Positions 35,764-48,454 are shown, counted from the first letter of the stretch. The stretch: 64,000 nt of DNA from Sipunculus nudus (GCA_026874595.1 CM049314.1:14438729-14502728); one strand, 5' to 3'. Numbers and translations: made by a program. Notes: a model not told the origin generated them from the letters alone.

Positions 35764-37271
35764 TCATTTCAGTTGTAGCGTTGTGTTTCTGCCCTTGGAG
35801 ACCCATGCGGCTTGATATGTTGCCCTCTAAATGACCCTCTTGATTGAAATAAACCAAGTTCTATTTTAGTGGTCAACATTTGCGTGCCGACAGAACAACC
35901 AAAACAAACAAAAAAAAAAAACAATGTGAGACCACTCGACAATAAATATGACTTGTTTGGTCATGATCTGGAGTTTAAATAATAAAGGGGGTCTAGAAAT
36001 ACAGCTTTGTAGATAATTATGCCTATATTCAATAGTAATATGTGTCTTTTTAGTTTAAATCAAAATAAATCCTAGTGCCACACAATCCCTTATAAATAAC
36101 ATTTATAAAATTAGCAGGTTAAAGAGGCTTTAACTTGAACAGTTTAATAGATATCTGCATGGACTAAACGGGGATGGGGGGTATATTGTAACTTTTCTCG
36201 GAACATAATAGCTTCATTAATACTTTTTTGTTTATTCCTAATAGTTGTTTTTGAAAGCTGCGGTTGTCTGCAAAGTTTGACCGCTTCTCACGCATGTATA
36301 ATGTGGCATATGGAGGTACAAGAAAAGAGCTGATGTAACTCTGAAATAGTCCGGTAATAATGGCCTTAACTTTTTCTATTTTTCCTTCGTTCCCAAAGGC
36401 AAAGCCTGCTTACATTTTTAAGAGATAACAAGCAGAAGATTTAATTTATTTTCGATACCCCGGACGAAAGGGCTAAAAAAATCGTTTTTAGCGGAGGTAG
36501 GCCCAGATTGGAAGTGTTTATTAAGGGTCATGGTAATATATTATCTATCAATGACGTCATACTTGCGTCAGTGAAAGCAAGAGGGGCGACTGTTTGGAAA
36601 TGAGATTCAACATAGTCGTGTCCCTTCCGTGAGGACCGGCGACCAATAAAACCCCGGTTGATTAATCTTGACGCGAGTGTTGATGCATTTTTTGTTTTCC
36701 ATTCAACCTCCTGGAACCCGCGGTTACCGAAGAATCTGCCCGCACGAATTATAAACGCCAAAATAGCACGGCGGTGGTAGTATTGGGGATTGACCTAATG
36801 TTAAAGGCTTTGTTCGCTGCTTAGCGGGATTTGATTTATCTGAGGGTGAATATTACGCGTATCAGTAAAATTATCCAAATCAATATTACAGCAGAAACAC
36901 TCGTATCTGTTGTTTACTGTTCCTGTTGATAGGATTAAATGTCTGATATAGTGTATAATGAGGTGTTCCTCCTGATACATACTGTTTAAGAAAATGTTAG
37001 CGATGGGTTATTTAATTGTTGAATATCTGAATATATATTTATATTTCAAGTGCTTTTAAACAGTACAAAACGGGAATGTGAATATACATTTTAAATATTT
37101 TCATGTATGTTTTGATAAAAGATAAAATTATGAAAGGTAGTTATATAATGATAACACATATATCTCTGAAAAAAAGTATTGTATTAAATGGGCAAAATAT
37201 GAAAGGTGGGTTCGGATATATCCTGGCGTCGGACGTCAAAGCTGAACAGCCACCAGCACCTGAAATAAAAA
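34331..37271. other. Intergenic; (TA)n at 35730-35760, island at 36520-36790
   Basis: Contains a G12 tract near 35687, a 31-bp TA microsatellite (35730-35760) and a GC-richer island at 36520-36790 that includes TCAATGACGTCATAC (an exact CRE, TGACGTCA, at 36550-36557). The 77-aa minus ORF in the island (36528-36761) has no recognisable domain. Confidence 0.4.
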
Positions 37272-38030
37272 ACACAAGTGGCCCATGGACCATGACGCTC
37301 AGCTGAATTCAAGGAACCTTGAACTATGGGTAACATGACTCCCAGAGTGCTCAGATCATGCATTTCGCCAATAGACCTTAGATATAGGTTACGTTGACCT
37401 TATTCTACATACAGCTATCTTTGTGCCCATCTGACTAAAGAAAGTCATATTCTTCCACACAGCTTGCAGAAAATACGTCTCAGTGACATTACCTAGGGTT
37501 TCCAAGAAACTTGTACAGAAACCTTCCTGGATCTTAATCAAATTAGAAGTCTCTAGGTCCAACTGTTACCAATCATGCAAAGATTCTAGGTCCAACGGTT
37601 ACAATATGTCCCCTGTTAACGGACGACCTCTTCATTTGAACATCTGAAAAAAAAGAGAAAAAATGTAAAAAAAATCGAAAAATTACAGGTGGCGCAACAA
37701 GGTTACAGGAACTGATGAAACACTGTATGATCAATATGCTTGCAAAATTTCTTGGCAATCAATGCATTAGTTATCAGACACTGGAACTTTTGCATCCATT
37801 TTTTAATTATTCGGGGGGGGGGGGGGGTACTTACGAGCCCCATAGCTCGGAGGATATGGATAACAGAGAGCTTCCCAAGGAGATTTTCCATGGCTCTCAC
37901 TCGATGTCAAGTTGGAAGGTTCTAGGTCCCACGGTTACGATTTATGCCCTGTTAACGCACGCCGTTTTCATTTGAAGGTCTAAAAATTAGAGGAAAAAAA
38001 TGCGTAAAAAAGCGAAGCTAAGCTAAAAAT
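37272..38030 (-). repeat. Repeat family B, minus-strand copy
   Basis: On the minus strand it begins ATTTTTAGCTTAGCTTCGCT (38030 down) and ends ATTCAGCTGAGCGTCATGGT-CCATGGGCCACTTGTG (37307 to 37272), the two ends of family B seen at 12701 and 15846-15883. The interior differs from that copy: it has a repeated TCTAGGTCC-ACGGTTAC...CCTGTTAACG block at 37587 and 37919 and a G-tract at 37813-37826. So ends are shared and interiors are not, as in non-autonomous families that exchange cargo. Confidence 0.65.
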
Positions 38031-38319
38031 AAAACAGGTATAAGATCAGGGACCAATTCGTTCTGATATTATAAAACGTTCTATAGATTATGACTTTTCA
38101 ATTTTTCGCGCCCCGTGTATATAAAAAAATCTGAAATCAAGAATGCTTAATACTGACATGTTCTTATTTCCTATTTTATGGTTACCTTCATATTTAGATG
38201 TCAGACGATGCCAGTAACAGGATAGGGTTGTGACCTGTGTACATTATCAGATAAGTATAAGTGAAACCTGAATAACACTTTAAAAACATTTTACCTTGGA
38301 TTTAATTAGATGATGTTCT

Positions 38320-38582
38320 CTGCATAGTCTTTCTCTTTATGATATTTAACCGTATAATTTGATGAGATTAGACTATCAAGATTATCTTTACCCGCATAGT
38401 ATTGTACTGTATGGTTAGGTGGGACTCTCTATAGATGACCTTAACTATCATGCACGTTTACCGTATATTTTGATGGGTTTTGATTCTCTAAATGTCCTTT
38501 ACCTTCGGCTTTCCAGATCGCCATTACCGTCATGACATTTTACCGTATATTTTGATGAGATGGTATTCTCCATAGGCTCCGT
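38320..38582 (+). repeat. Degenerate minisatellite, ~55-bp period
   Basis: TACCGTATATTTTGATGAG-like words recur at 38348, 38404, 38459 and 38541, each followed by an ATTCTC/ACTCTC word. Spacings are 56, 55 and 82 bp. Confidence 0.6.
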
Positions 38583-39715
38583 GCCAGGCCAGTCAGTATC
38601 ACCTTCCCCCTTGAGGGCTTGCGATAAGTAACCTCGGCCCCAAGAACCCATGCTTCAAATACTCAAGTATCCGTTTAATATTAATCCGTCGGGAGTTATT
38701 TTCCTGGAGTTAGCCTTTTGTCTTGAGGGAGGTCTCTTGTTAATCTTTTCGACATCAGCTTAATGACAAGACTCTCAAGATTCAATGGCACGGCGTCAGC
38801 TTCTGGGTAACACAGCTGTATTTTATGAAAATGGTGTCTCAGCATGGCTTGGCTTAAAGTCGTATTCGTTTGTGTAACATTGGCAAATCCTACTCTACAC
38901 ATTGTGTTTTATATAATTTATCTCCGCTCTGATTGATACCGTTTATTGTTTCTATGTCAACAATAAATCTAAGTTTACGTTTTATTGGTTAATTCTTGGT
39001 TAATATCCTGTATTGGTAATGTTATTGATTCCCACTTAATATCTCTTACTGTTTATTCATTTTTATCATATATTGTTTCGTGAGCAATTTCAAGTTGGAC
39101 CCCATTTATATTTATATTTAAGTTTTGTTAACCTAGCTCTCATTTCTGCTTACGTACTCACGGATAGATAGGTACACCTTCAACAAACATTCTTGGGTAA
39201 AAAAATTGTTTTCTCCAGGACTTAATGTGTTATGCCGCTGTTAGTTGGCTGATCTTTTAAAAAGTTTTCTTTATCTGTGAAATACTCCTTTTATAATTGG
39301 GCAGGACAACTCGTTTATCCTCAGGGCGAATTAGTAATAGTTGAAACCTTAAGCGTTAAATTCCGGGCGGAAAGGGCAAATTTTACTACTTCAAGATTTG
39401 ACCAAGATCCTGGTTATATTACAGATCTGATGATCCAGTTTATATAAGCGAAGGTAGGGGTTCCTCGGGTGATTTCTAGTTTAAATTTGTCATGGTTCTG
39501 GGAAATGTTTAGAATTCATTTTTATGTTGCCATATTGTCATTATATAAGTCTTTTTTTCTGTACAATATCGTTTGCTCTTTTGCGGATGAAGTAATCCAG
39601 TTATGTCTTGAATAAAATAAACGTAGTCTTTACAAATACACCTGTCCCGCGTACATATATATTGTCCTTTAAGAAACGAGATGGAGGAAAACGCCAAGAA
39701 AAGAGGTTGGCCTTT

Positions 39716-39952
39716 TTACCGAATGAGAGGAAAATGCACCTTTGTGCCAGCTATAGTAGGGCATAGGTCAGCGTTTTTACCGTATGAGATGTAAACATGG
39801 GGAGCATTAGGCTTTGGAGATTGAGACTGCCTTTGACGTTGCAGCATCTCGGCAGCTGGTCTCCTATTTGCAGGTGGTAGTACATGTATTGGAAGTATTT
39901 CTCTGTTAATGCGGCCTTCTGAGAGAAGTTCTAATTCCAGTCTTTGAACCAT
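39716..39952 (-). CDS. Candidate small ORF, 78 aa, unassigned
   Basis: Reads MVQRLELELLSEGRINREIL at the N-terminus, then a proline/arginine/glutamine-rich centre (LPPANRRPAAEMLQRQRQ). An in-frame stop lies four codons before the ATG (+4 is G, -3 is C). A possible donor (TACG|GTAAAA) falls after residue 58, so it could be a first exon. Composition looks more protein-like than that of other ORFs nearby, but I recognise no family, and a 70-aa minus ORF 256 bp upstream (40208-40420) is not clearly connected. It may be chance. Confidence 0.22.
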   Translation of the reverse strand: MVQRLELELLSEGRINREILPIHVLPPANRRPAAEMLQRQRQSQSPKPNAPHVYISYGKNADLCPTIAGTKVHFPLIR

Positions 39953-41510
39953 TTGACCAGTTCAATGGGTACAAGACTATAAACGATTGCTCATGAGAAA
40001 CATTTCGCTCTCCATCAAGAGTTGCTTACTGCTTAATGATCTGCGAGATATGGTGTACTGTTAAAGGGAAGGTTACCGATGAAAGGTCACCGAGGCCCAT
40101 GGTGTTTATTCCACACTTGGTATCCTGCCTTCCATTATTACCTCAACAGGAAGCAAGTGATACACATGAGTAATAAATGTACATGCCAGCATGTGTTAAA
40201 AGCTTACTCATATAAACGACATACTGTTTACTTTAATAAATATATTGATTAACATATTAATTGAAACAAGGTTTCTATGCGTCCTACAGTTGGCAGATAT
40301 ATGCTTGAATTGTAGCCTGATCTCGCTTTTGGTTACAAAACCAACTTGGGTGTGATGAACTAGAAACTCATGTCTGTGGCCCCTGGCCGTGCTCACGTTT
40401 TCAATATGCATGAGTCTCACAGAACGTTAAAGGGAGCAATAGATCATCTTAAAAGGGTCATTCCCTGAACGCTCGTCCCAATATCCAGATCTTTAACACG
40501 GTACATCCCATCCAGGACAAAACGTTTTGTTCTCGTTCTTGCCCGGGGCCTGGGAATGGTTCCCACTGCGGACTGGAAAACCGATTACAGGTCAGGTGAC
40601 TTGTGTATCATTGTTGTGCAACAGACAAGACAATAAAGTAAACTAGATAAAACGGCCGTTTCTCCCGGAGATGAAATAACTCAGACACTGTTATAAATGG
40701 TACAGCAACTTAAAAGATCCCATGTAAATCGCATGGATCCAAGCTGGTATATCAATTTAGACAGTATGACATTCCGGAAATAAGAAAAAACATCGTTTGA
40801 GCACGGTACAAGGCAATAACTAATTAAGACACAATGGAACTGATACACCTCTTTTAAATTATAATCAAATCTAATGAGTCTACAATACATCTCATATTTA
40901 ACATTTGGTAAAAACTCACTTAAGTATTGGTCGCATTGTTACATACTTTTGTTTTTAAACGTACTTTTAACAACATCCTGTTTGTTTGACCAGATAGGAT
41001 ACTCTGGTAATTCCTTGTTATTCTTCTCTTACTTGAACTTACGTATGAGCTTACACCAGGTAGAAACTCCGTGTTTAATGATGGCCGATTGCCTGGCAGC
41101 AAAAAGGTTGAGTGGAAATTAATCTTCGACTGTTTGATATGAGTTTTGTTCGATTTGGCCTTTTGGAGATTCGAGTTTGGAATACCTGTATTTTTTTTTA
41201 TCTGTAATCTTAGAGGCATGTTGCTCACAGTAAATGTGTTACGTAGAAAAACTGATAACCGAGACGAGTTGACTATGAGGGTCTAATCCGTTGTATCATC
41301 CAGTACACCTCTTGCCTGCGGGCAATGTGTTTTATCTGTCCATGAACCGAGGATCCATGTCTTTGGCATTAGAAAAATTTTGCAGAAATAAATAAAGAAA
41401 TACCTTTCTAAGATGTTTTTCATCAGTGACTGAAAAACTTTTTTATTATTAAGTATTTTATATGATGCGCTACATAATTTTTAATGCCCTAGCCTATTGT
41501 ATATGCTGTA

Positions 41511-41520
<10 letters not shown>

Positions 41521-41549
<29 letters not shown>
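41521..41549. repeat. (TA)n microsatellite
   Basis: Short TA run following an ATATAATATA stretch. Confidence 0.9.
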
Positions 41550-41551
<2 letters not shown>

Positions 41552-41787
41552 CATTGGATGTAAAATTTATATCACCTGTCTTACATATTATTCATTATGT
41601 TATTTGAACAGCAACATAAATGTCTAATAATGACATTATGAATGATTGTACATGGACTAATAATAACTAGTATCATATGTTTAAGGGCATAATGGTTATA
41701 TGCACAATTTAACTTGAGCTGTTCGGAGTTTAGGTGAAAATTATATATGACAGATTAAAAAAAATATGTTATAATATGTTTAGCCTT

Positions 41788-41813
41788 ACTCAGGTCAGGT
41801 GCGTGACCTGAGT
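41788..41813. other. Perfect 10-bp palindrome (AGGTCA n6 TGACCT)
   Basis: ACTCAGGTCA-GGTGCG-TGACCTGAGT: the two arms are exact complements with a 6-nt centre. It holds an inverted AGGTCA pair (IR6-like). Could be a receptor site or only a hairpin. Confidence 0.6.
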
Positions 41814-42799
41814 CACTGGGCAAACAGACTTCAGATAGATATCAGACGCGGAGAAGGTTAAACCAACAGAACCAACCACCCTCACAAGCTGGAAAAATAA
41901 TCAACTGATACCCATACAGACACCGATAATAAACAAGGGAATGAGACACGAATATGTTTACAAATGTACATTCTCGGATGACTTTGCTCCCGTATTAACC
42001 TGTCTATTACAGAAAACCTGATGATGTAATATTGGTGGCATCGTAGGTGATGCCTAAAATACCATAGCTTAATGCATGATAAATGAATGTAACTTCTTGC
42101 GTTTGTTTCGAAAGACGATACATTCGGCAATGGTGTATTTACATTTAAACGCAGTCTGTTCAGTTGCTCTTAATTTGTATGTGTGTACATGACATATTTG
42201 AAGAAGTAAATGTGGTGCGACAGTAAGAAAATATCTACGCCGATTGTCAAGATTTCACAATGATTGGTACGCAGACCTTGCAAAGGTACACACTTTACTT
42301 ATCGGCTTATCAATTATCAATAGAAATTCTTATTAATTTCACGAAGAGAACATGTTAGATCGCATGATCCCATAATATACAATTGGATCTTGTCTAAACG
42401 GGTTTTCCTATCGAAGAATTACGTGTTCTTTACGGGAATATTTTGTTCTGTAACAGTATTTTTTTTTCAATATCCATTTATCCATTTTACAAACCGTTTA
42501 ATAGTGCTGATTCGAAGTGCTGATAGCTGTCTTTGTGAATACAAAAGGATTGGGCCATATTTTTACAGCATAATCAACACATATGAGGATGACGTTGACC
42601 GCAGGATTTGGTTGGTTGGTAATTACCCAGAGTTCAGATCAATTTATTGCTAATAGCCGAAGATTGAATTTATACGTCTTGCTTTAAACAGGGTATTGTA
42701 GTAGTATTGAATGATAAGAGAGTTTTGGATATCGGGTGTTATAGCAAATAAACGAATATTTCTTTTAAAGAAGATAATTTGTAATAGGTAGAGAGGAAT

Positions 42800-42801
<2 letters not shown>

Positions 42802-42855
<54 letters not shown>
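42802..42855. repeat. (TA)n microsatellite
   Basis: About 54 bp of TA in intergenic DNA. Confidence 0.95.
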
Positions 42856-42861
<6 letters not shown>

Positions 42862-42979
42862 CCCCTCGAGAAACCTAGGGCTTTTCATATTTATTATATT
42901 TTTTTTTGTGCATGACAGATGAGACAAGAGAGTGACAGAAAGATAAGTGAAATGACAGCCAGTTTGTTCTATGATGATC

Positions 42980-43130
42980 GCGGACTTGCTTTACAGTCTT
43001 TTTATGCTGGCATTAATAATGAAGCCAGGAAACAATTACTGTCATTTTATTTTAATTTCCCACGATGAGGCATCAAAAGACATCGTGTCTGAATTCATAA
43101 TTGATTGTAAGCGCATTGTGCTTGCCTGGT
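42980..43130. promoter_or_regulatory. Candidate enhancer-like island
   Basis: Unique sequence with TTTTTATG (posterior-Hox/Cdx-like), ATTAATAATG, CAATTACTG and GGAAACAATT words in 150 bp, stops in all frames. Motif density only. Confidence 0.2.
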
Positions 43131-44339
43131 GAATTTACCGGATGTCATTATTACGACATGTCTCAGGCAATCAGTCACGAATTCTCCGTGATTCTTCCAG
43201 AGTTTTTATGCTCTGTGTTAATAGGAGGGGAGTTTCCTGCATTATCTTTTACCGAAAACTAATTGGTTCAGCAGATTTAATTTCTCTCGTAAGCACTTAT
43301 ATCATAACACCTGCCGGTCATATATGTATATTACATCACAGGTAAATGAATCTTTCTCTAATTATGTACGATTTATTTTTTCCCTCAAATTTTAGCTGAC
43401 CTTAGTTATTGGCTAGTGTTTGACCAAATAGTACTCACATTAATTACAAATTAATCTTTTGCATTTGAGAATTCATTATTAATTTAAACCATCGAAATAA
43501 ATTTCAATTATCAAAAGAAGTGTAACATATTTTTCATACTAATGCAATCATAGAGATAATGGTTCATTGATAACAAATGCTTGCTTCAGACCTTCCCTAT
43601 AGTAATTTGTTGCCGATCAGCATCTGGATGGCAAAACAAGTAACATTGGGACAAATAATCATAAGTATAACCAACCTTGGCATTTCACAGTATTTGTACT
43701 GATTTGTTGTCCATTATATGTATATAACATTACTGATGATTTATACAATGTAGCGACATCAATGTGACTGTTTATATGCTATGATTTACCAATGACAGTC
43801 TGTATTTGTACAGCTATCTCTCTGTCTACATCTCTGACTTCAGTCTTTCCCTGGTCTTTCATTTAGTCCCCCATAGACTCATTTTCTTGTAATTTCCCAA
43901 CCTCTCTTTTATTATCCATAGATTCTACCGGAATATTCTACCTATATACATTCCTACACTTCTTCTCCATATTTTCTTGTTTATTTTGTTATTGTTACCT
44001 TATTTATAAGTGGAAATCTTTTACTCAGTATTTTCTCCCCTATCCCATTCTCTAAATAACACTCTTCTTGTTCTTCCTTAACTTTTTTTGTTTTACGGGT
44101 CTCTCATATATATCCATTGTGTTTAACCATTTACACTAAATATATAAACAAACATACACACCATATGAATAATAAATCACATTTTAAATTCAAATTAATA
44201 TTTATTCCTTTTTCAAATTTTGGAATAATAAACGGACGTTCACTTACATTTCATAAAACATATTATGTATCCAGGCTGATTGTCCATTCAGTCCAATTTA
44301 CCATATAATAACCCCATTTCCTATATTTTTAGTGACTGG

Positions 44340-44985
44340 AGATCGCGAAACGTGCATTTACTGGCCATTATGTTATTAATAAGTCTACCCTTGTGTTTGT
44401 CTATCTCTTGGAAGCACTAGAACCGTTTCGATGGGAGCGAAATTAATTAGTCTGGACGTCAACGGAGGTCAATAGAAAGCAGATGAGGAGATTTGGCGGA
44501 GCGGCCGATATATATTGGAAAAGTTCCTGACAGGAGATCTCCTGAATAATTGCAAAACATAACGTTCATCCCCTGGCAATCCAAGCCCCTCCGCCTAGTT
44601 TCCATGGTAACTGACTTGACCAGAATACTTGGTAACACGATGAGCGCGAGAAAACTAGAAAAAAAATCAGTTAAAATTCACCGAGTCAGGACATCTTTTT
44701 TAATGTTTTATTTTGATATGGATATGTATTAATTAATCCATCATGCAGTATTTCATAAAAATTCAAATGCCTGCACAAAACAACACGCCAGGAGACGCAA
44801 GGCGGTATTAACTACCACCTTATTTCTCCCATCAATAATTAGCGGCTATGTCGGCAAGTCTTTTCAGACGAGGCCAGCTTTTTCTGGTGGACTTTTTAGT
44901 CATTAGTATTCAGGTATTTGGTGATAATAGGCAAATTGACGGCTGTATAAATCATTATACTCTGGGCGCCGCTTGTGGATAAAAA
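44340..44985. promoter_or_regulatory. Candidate conserved noncoding island
   Basis: About 650 bp, unique, GC richer than its flanks, with AATTAATTAG (44441-44450), CAATAATTAGC (44834-44844), CATTAGTATT and AAATCATTAT homeodomain-type words. No frame of useful length apart from a 60-aa ORF at 44550 without features. I infer a developmental-type enhancer on motif grounds alone. Confidence 0.25.
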
Positions 44986-46544
44986 CTCATTTGGCCTTTA
45001 TTTGCTTACCCATCAACACATTTTTATTTTTTTCCAACTGGGCAATGAAAAGGAATCCCATTTTTTCTGGCTCGGTTAAGAATGGGTTTGTAGAAAAGCA
45101 TTTGTTAACAGGACGGCCATCCGTTCATCAACTAAGTTTAGGTTTGTAACTGATGAAATGTGGGTGGTTAGAATAAATATTAACTTATATATAACGTGCG
45201 ATACCATTTTAACCTGCAATAAACACTCAGGGTGGAGTGTGTTTAGAGAAGCCAAGGTATTGGATAACACAGCGTTCAGTCAATATTTTTAGAATATTTG
45301 AAAGGCGGAGTTAAGTAGTACCCTACAGCTGAAGGCTTTATGCATGCGATTGGACACAATCTTGAAATCGCGTTTTTTTTCGGGGCGCGAAATAACGGGG
45401 CATTGTGAAAACGGCGCTTAAGCGTATTACTGACCAGTGTTTCTGATGGCTTTTTTGCAGGACTTTTGTGCGCTTTTTTCTCGCGTTTCTATGCGTTAAC
45501 CTGAGAATATATAAAATATTTTTAACATGTCCAGAATATTTTAACACATCGCGTCTCTGTCCAAGATATCGCGCGTTTTCTGCGTTGTCCTGCGTATGTG
45601 TCCAAATTTATGTGTTCAGTCAGGCTTTTGGAGACTTACATAAGGCGAGCAAAATCACGGAAGGAAAACGGTGATAAATTAGGGTCGCTATAATAATAAT
45701 ACATCGTACCTATCGTATTGGTACCTTCATCTTCATAGAGTGGATATTGCCAGTAACAGGTCATGAATCTGTCCTTTTAAAAATGATTATTTACTGTTGG
45801 GACCTGGACTTGACAGTTCTCAACATTTTCATGTCTGTATATTGTATATTGTTTTATGAATTTTGCGTAAAAGGTACCCAAAAAGTCGATCACTGATCAT
45901 GTGACCCACTCCGGATCCACGTCACTATAATGTTGTTCATGTTTCCTTTCCTCTTGGTGCATCTCTCATATAGGATTTCTTGTACACAACAAACAACAAG
46001 GCAAGCAGACATAAATGAAAACATAACCTGTGTGACGGAGGGCATAGTGTTAGCACTTTTCAAAATATTTATCCCATGGGCCAAAAGTAAGATGTTACAG
46101 TCCGAGCATTGCAGATGAATTCATGGGGAACAACCTTTCCTATATATAGGAGAACGACATTCCATGCAGGGAAACCCCGGGAATACAAGCCAGGTATGCA
46201 GCGTTATCTCGATGACCTGAACTGTCGCAATTAGATCTCTATTTAGCCAGACGGCTTAGCGTGTTCTTGTTGATGTTCAGACTAGACCACCTTTCTTTAG
46301 TTTCATATCAGTTTCAACCAGGTAGTAGGTCGGTCAAAATGATTCACATGAAGTTTTTCAGAAAACATCGGTGCTGTTAAGCTTGTCAGTCTGTTGAACT
46401 AATTGGACGAAGGAACCCATAGAACGTTTTGTTATATGCCTGAAACACTCAACCAGTCAACTCGGTTAAGATAAAGGCTATGGAATATATTCTTCGTCAT
46501 TTAAGCAGACAGTTATTTATCATCAGAGACACGTACTTTAAAAC

Positions 46545-47455
46545 GGTGGTGTTTAATATTTGTATCCGCCAAGACATTTTTGCGGATACTATGTTTTTGA
46601 CCGGGTTCAGCTGCCGCCGCCGCCGCGTTCGTTTCCGGAATAGAACTCTGAGACCATTGGACAGATTTTTCCGAAACATGACACCAATATCGGGGCACAT
46701 GTTAACTGGTGCCAAAATATTTTGCGTTGACCTCTGACCTTTCCGCAGTGCGTCCATCTGTACGTCTATTTTGACATATTAACCAACATTTCTTTGGACT
46801 CGTTAGACCAATTGGGATGTAACTCTTCGATAGCTTTTTATCATACGCTAAACTGTTGGCGCCACCTGCAACCATTTTTGTGCAGCGTCCGTCTGTTTGT
46901 CTGCCGTGGGATAAAATCCCTCATATCTCTGCAGTGGTTGGACTTATCGACCTGAAATTTTTTTATTGTTATACATTCTGGATAGCTTTCTTTATTTTAT
47001 GAAAGGTTGCGCCACCTACATTCACGTTCAGGCTGCAGACATCCATGCTAATATCTCAGGACTGGTTTGACGTATCGGCCTAAACATTTGCATGAGTATA
47101 GATCTTAAATATATACATAGCTTTACAGCTTATACAAATTTGGTGGCCTAACTTACAACCATTTTTGCATGGTGTCCATCTGTTCATCGGCCTAGGTAAA
47201 AAATCACTCATATCTCAGCAGTGATTTGACTTATCCACCTGAAATTTTGCATATGTATACATGTTTAATACCTTTCTCTTTCAAATATGAGATGGCGCCA
47301 CCTACAGTTATGTTTACTTGGCAGACATACATGCTAATATGCGACACATTTCTTTCTATTTCTCCTTGCCACTCAATCCGTGCCTCATTTCACCCGTCCC
47401 ACTCGGATTTCGGCGGATACACGTAGTCGCTCGTCGACTACCCGTATCCTAGTTT
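46545..47455 (+). repeat. Dispersed repeat family A, copy 2
   Basis: Aligns end to end with 4535-5423 in the same orientation. It has GGATACTATGTTTTTGACCG near the start, three GGTGGCGCCACC-like sites (46856, 47006, 47292; all one or more bases off the palindrome), DR1 AGGTCAGAGGTCA on the minus strand at 46728-46740, and the end GTCGACTACCCGTATCCTAG-TTT. It has an extra GCCGCCGCCGCCGCG stretch near 46611. ORFs of 61-86 aa here are not conserved in copy 1. Confidence 0.85.
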
Positions 47456-47913
47456 AATCTAAAATAATACCCCGTAATGCGTCATTTATAAAGCGGAAAA
47501 TGACTTCTTGTACAGCTTTCTATATTTTCTAATTCTCTTTATATTTATATATGTATATATTAGAGCATGAAGAGGGATAGGATTGTTTTTACTGCTCCAA
47601 TGTTAAATCCAATGTTTTGTGTTTGCTTTGCGGCACACAGAGAAGTATTAAAACCCGCACACACACACATATATATATATAGTCTAGGTATCGGTCCCCC
47701 TATTCAGGTGAAATCCGTATTGCGATACACTTAATTCGACATCCGATACGTTTTGGCGATACGCTTCATTTTCTTTCTATATCATTTTCTGAATAAAGGC
47801 TTGTTGATTGTTCAAAGAATATTGAGTTGGTTATATATGTGAAGTATCCCTGTTATGAAAGGTCAAGTGACCACAATTTATTAGCACAATTTGCTATTTT
47901 AAGCCGGATTCCA

Positions 47914-47917
<4 letters not shown>

Positions 47918-47955
<38 letters not shown>
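47918..47955. repeat. (TA)n microsatellite
   Basis: About 38 bp of TA. The 81-aa minus ORF through it is an artefact. Confidence 0.95.
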
Positions 47956-47957
<2 letters not shown>

Positions 47958-48175
47958 GTATCTGCTGTAAATATTTATGTAAGGTTTAAATAACAGTTGG
48001 CACTTAGCCCTCTCGTTTAATGATATGTACGGTTTAGAGTGAATGTAAAGGTTATGTTTGTTTTGACAGTCCGTCCGTCCCGCACCAGACTGTATCAATA
48101 GTAAAAAATACCGGGTATACAGCTTGTATTACGCTGGTACTGTTTTAATATGCGGGTATAGAAAATGCAGAGCAG

Positions 48176-48454
48176 ATGGCAGGGAGAATGAAAACAAAAT
48201 CCAGCCGATCAAAACCGGTACCGGACGGAAAATGGTACGATTATCATCACGGCTTTTTGCCGAGATCAATGTCAGTTGATGATTTTAACACTGAATATCC
48301 TCGACCTGTTCGCAGGTATTTACATTTCCTAGCCTTCCTGGGACAATCTGCTCGTGCAATAGGAAATGTGGTCCGCTCAAGTCCCTTGTCCTGCACAAGG
48401 CAGACGGAAAAAAAAGCGAGTGGGCTTCCTTCAAAACACACTGCCGCAAAGTGA
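48176..48454 (+). CDS. Candidate small ORF, 92 aa, unassigned
   Basis: Starts MAGRMKTKSSRSKPVPDG, continues KWYDYHHGFLPRSMSVDD and FNTEYPRPVRR. An in-frame TAA lies nine codons upstream, so the ATG would be the true start (-3 is C, +4 G). A donor-like CGCAG|GTATTT at 48315/48316 would end a 46-codon first exon in phase 2; reading through gives 92 aa. I recognise no domain. The aromatic and basic content of the first half looks coding-like, the second half less so. Confidence 0.22.
   Translation: MAGRMKTKSSRSKPVPDGKWYDYHHGFLPRSMSVDDFNTEYPRPVRRYLHFLAFLGQSARAIGNVVRSSPLSCTRQTEKKASGLPSKHTAAK

Larger units (their letters stand above)
38583..46544. other. Intergenic background between repeats
   Basis: Apart from the entries given separately inside it (ORF at 39716, palindrome at 41788, TA tracts, islands at 42980 and 44340), this 8 kb shows no exon series, RNA gene or element. 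The 45350-45680 segment is rich in CGCG/GCGC words but not otherwise structured. Confidence 0.5.
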
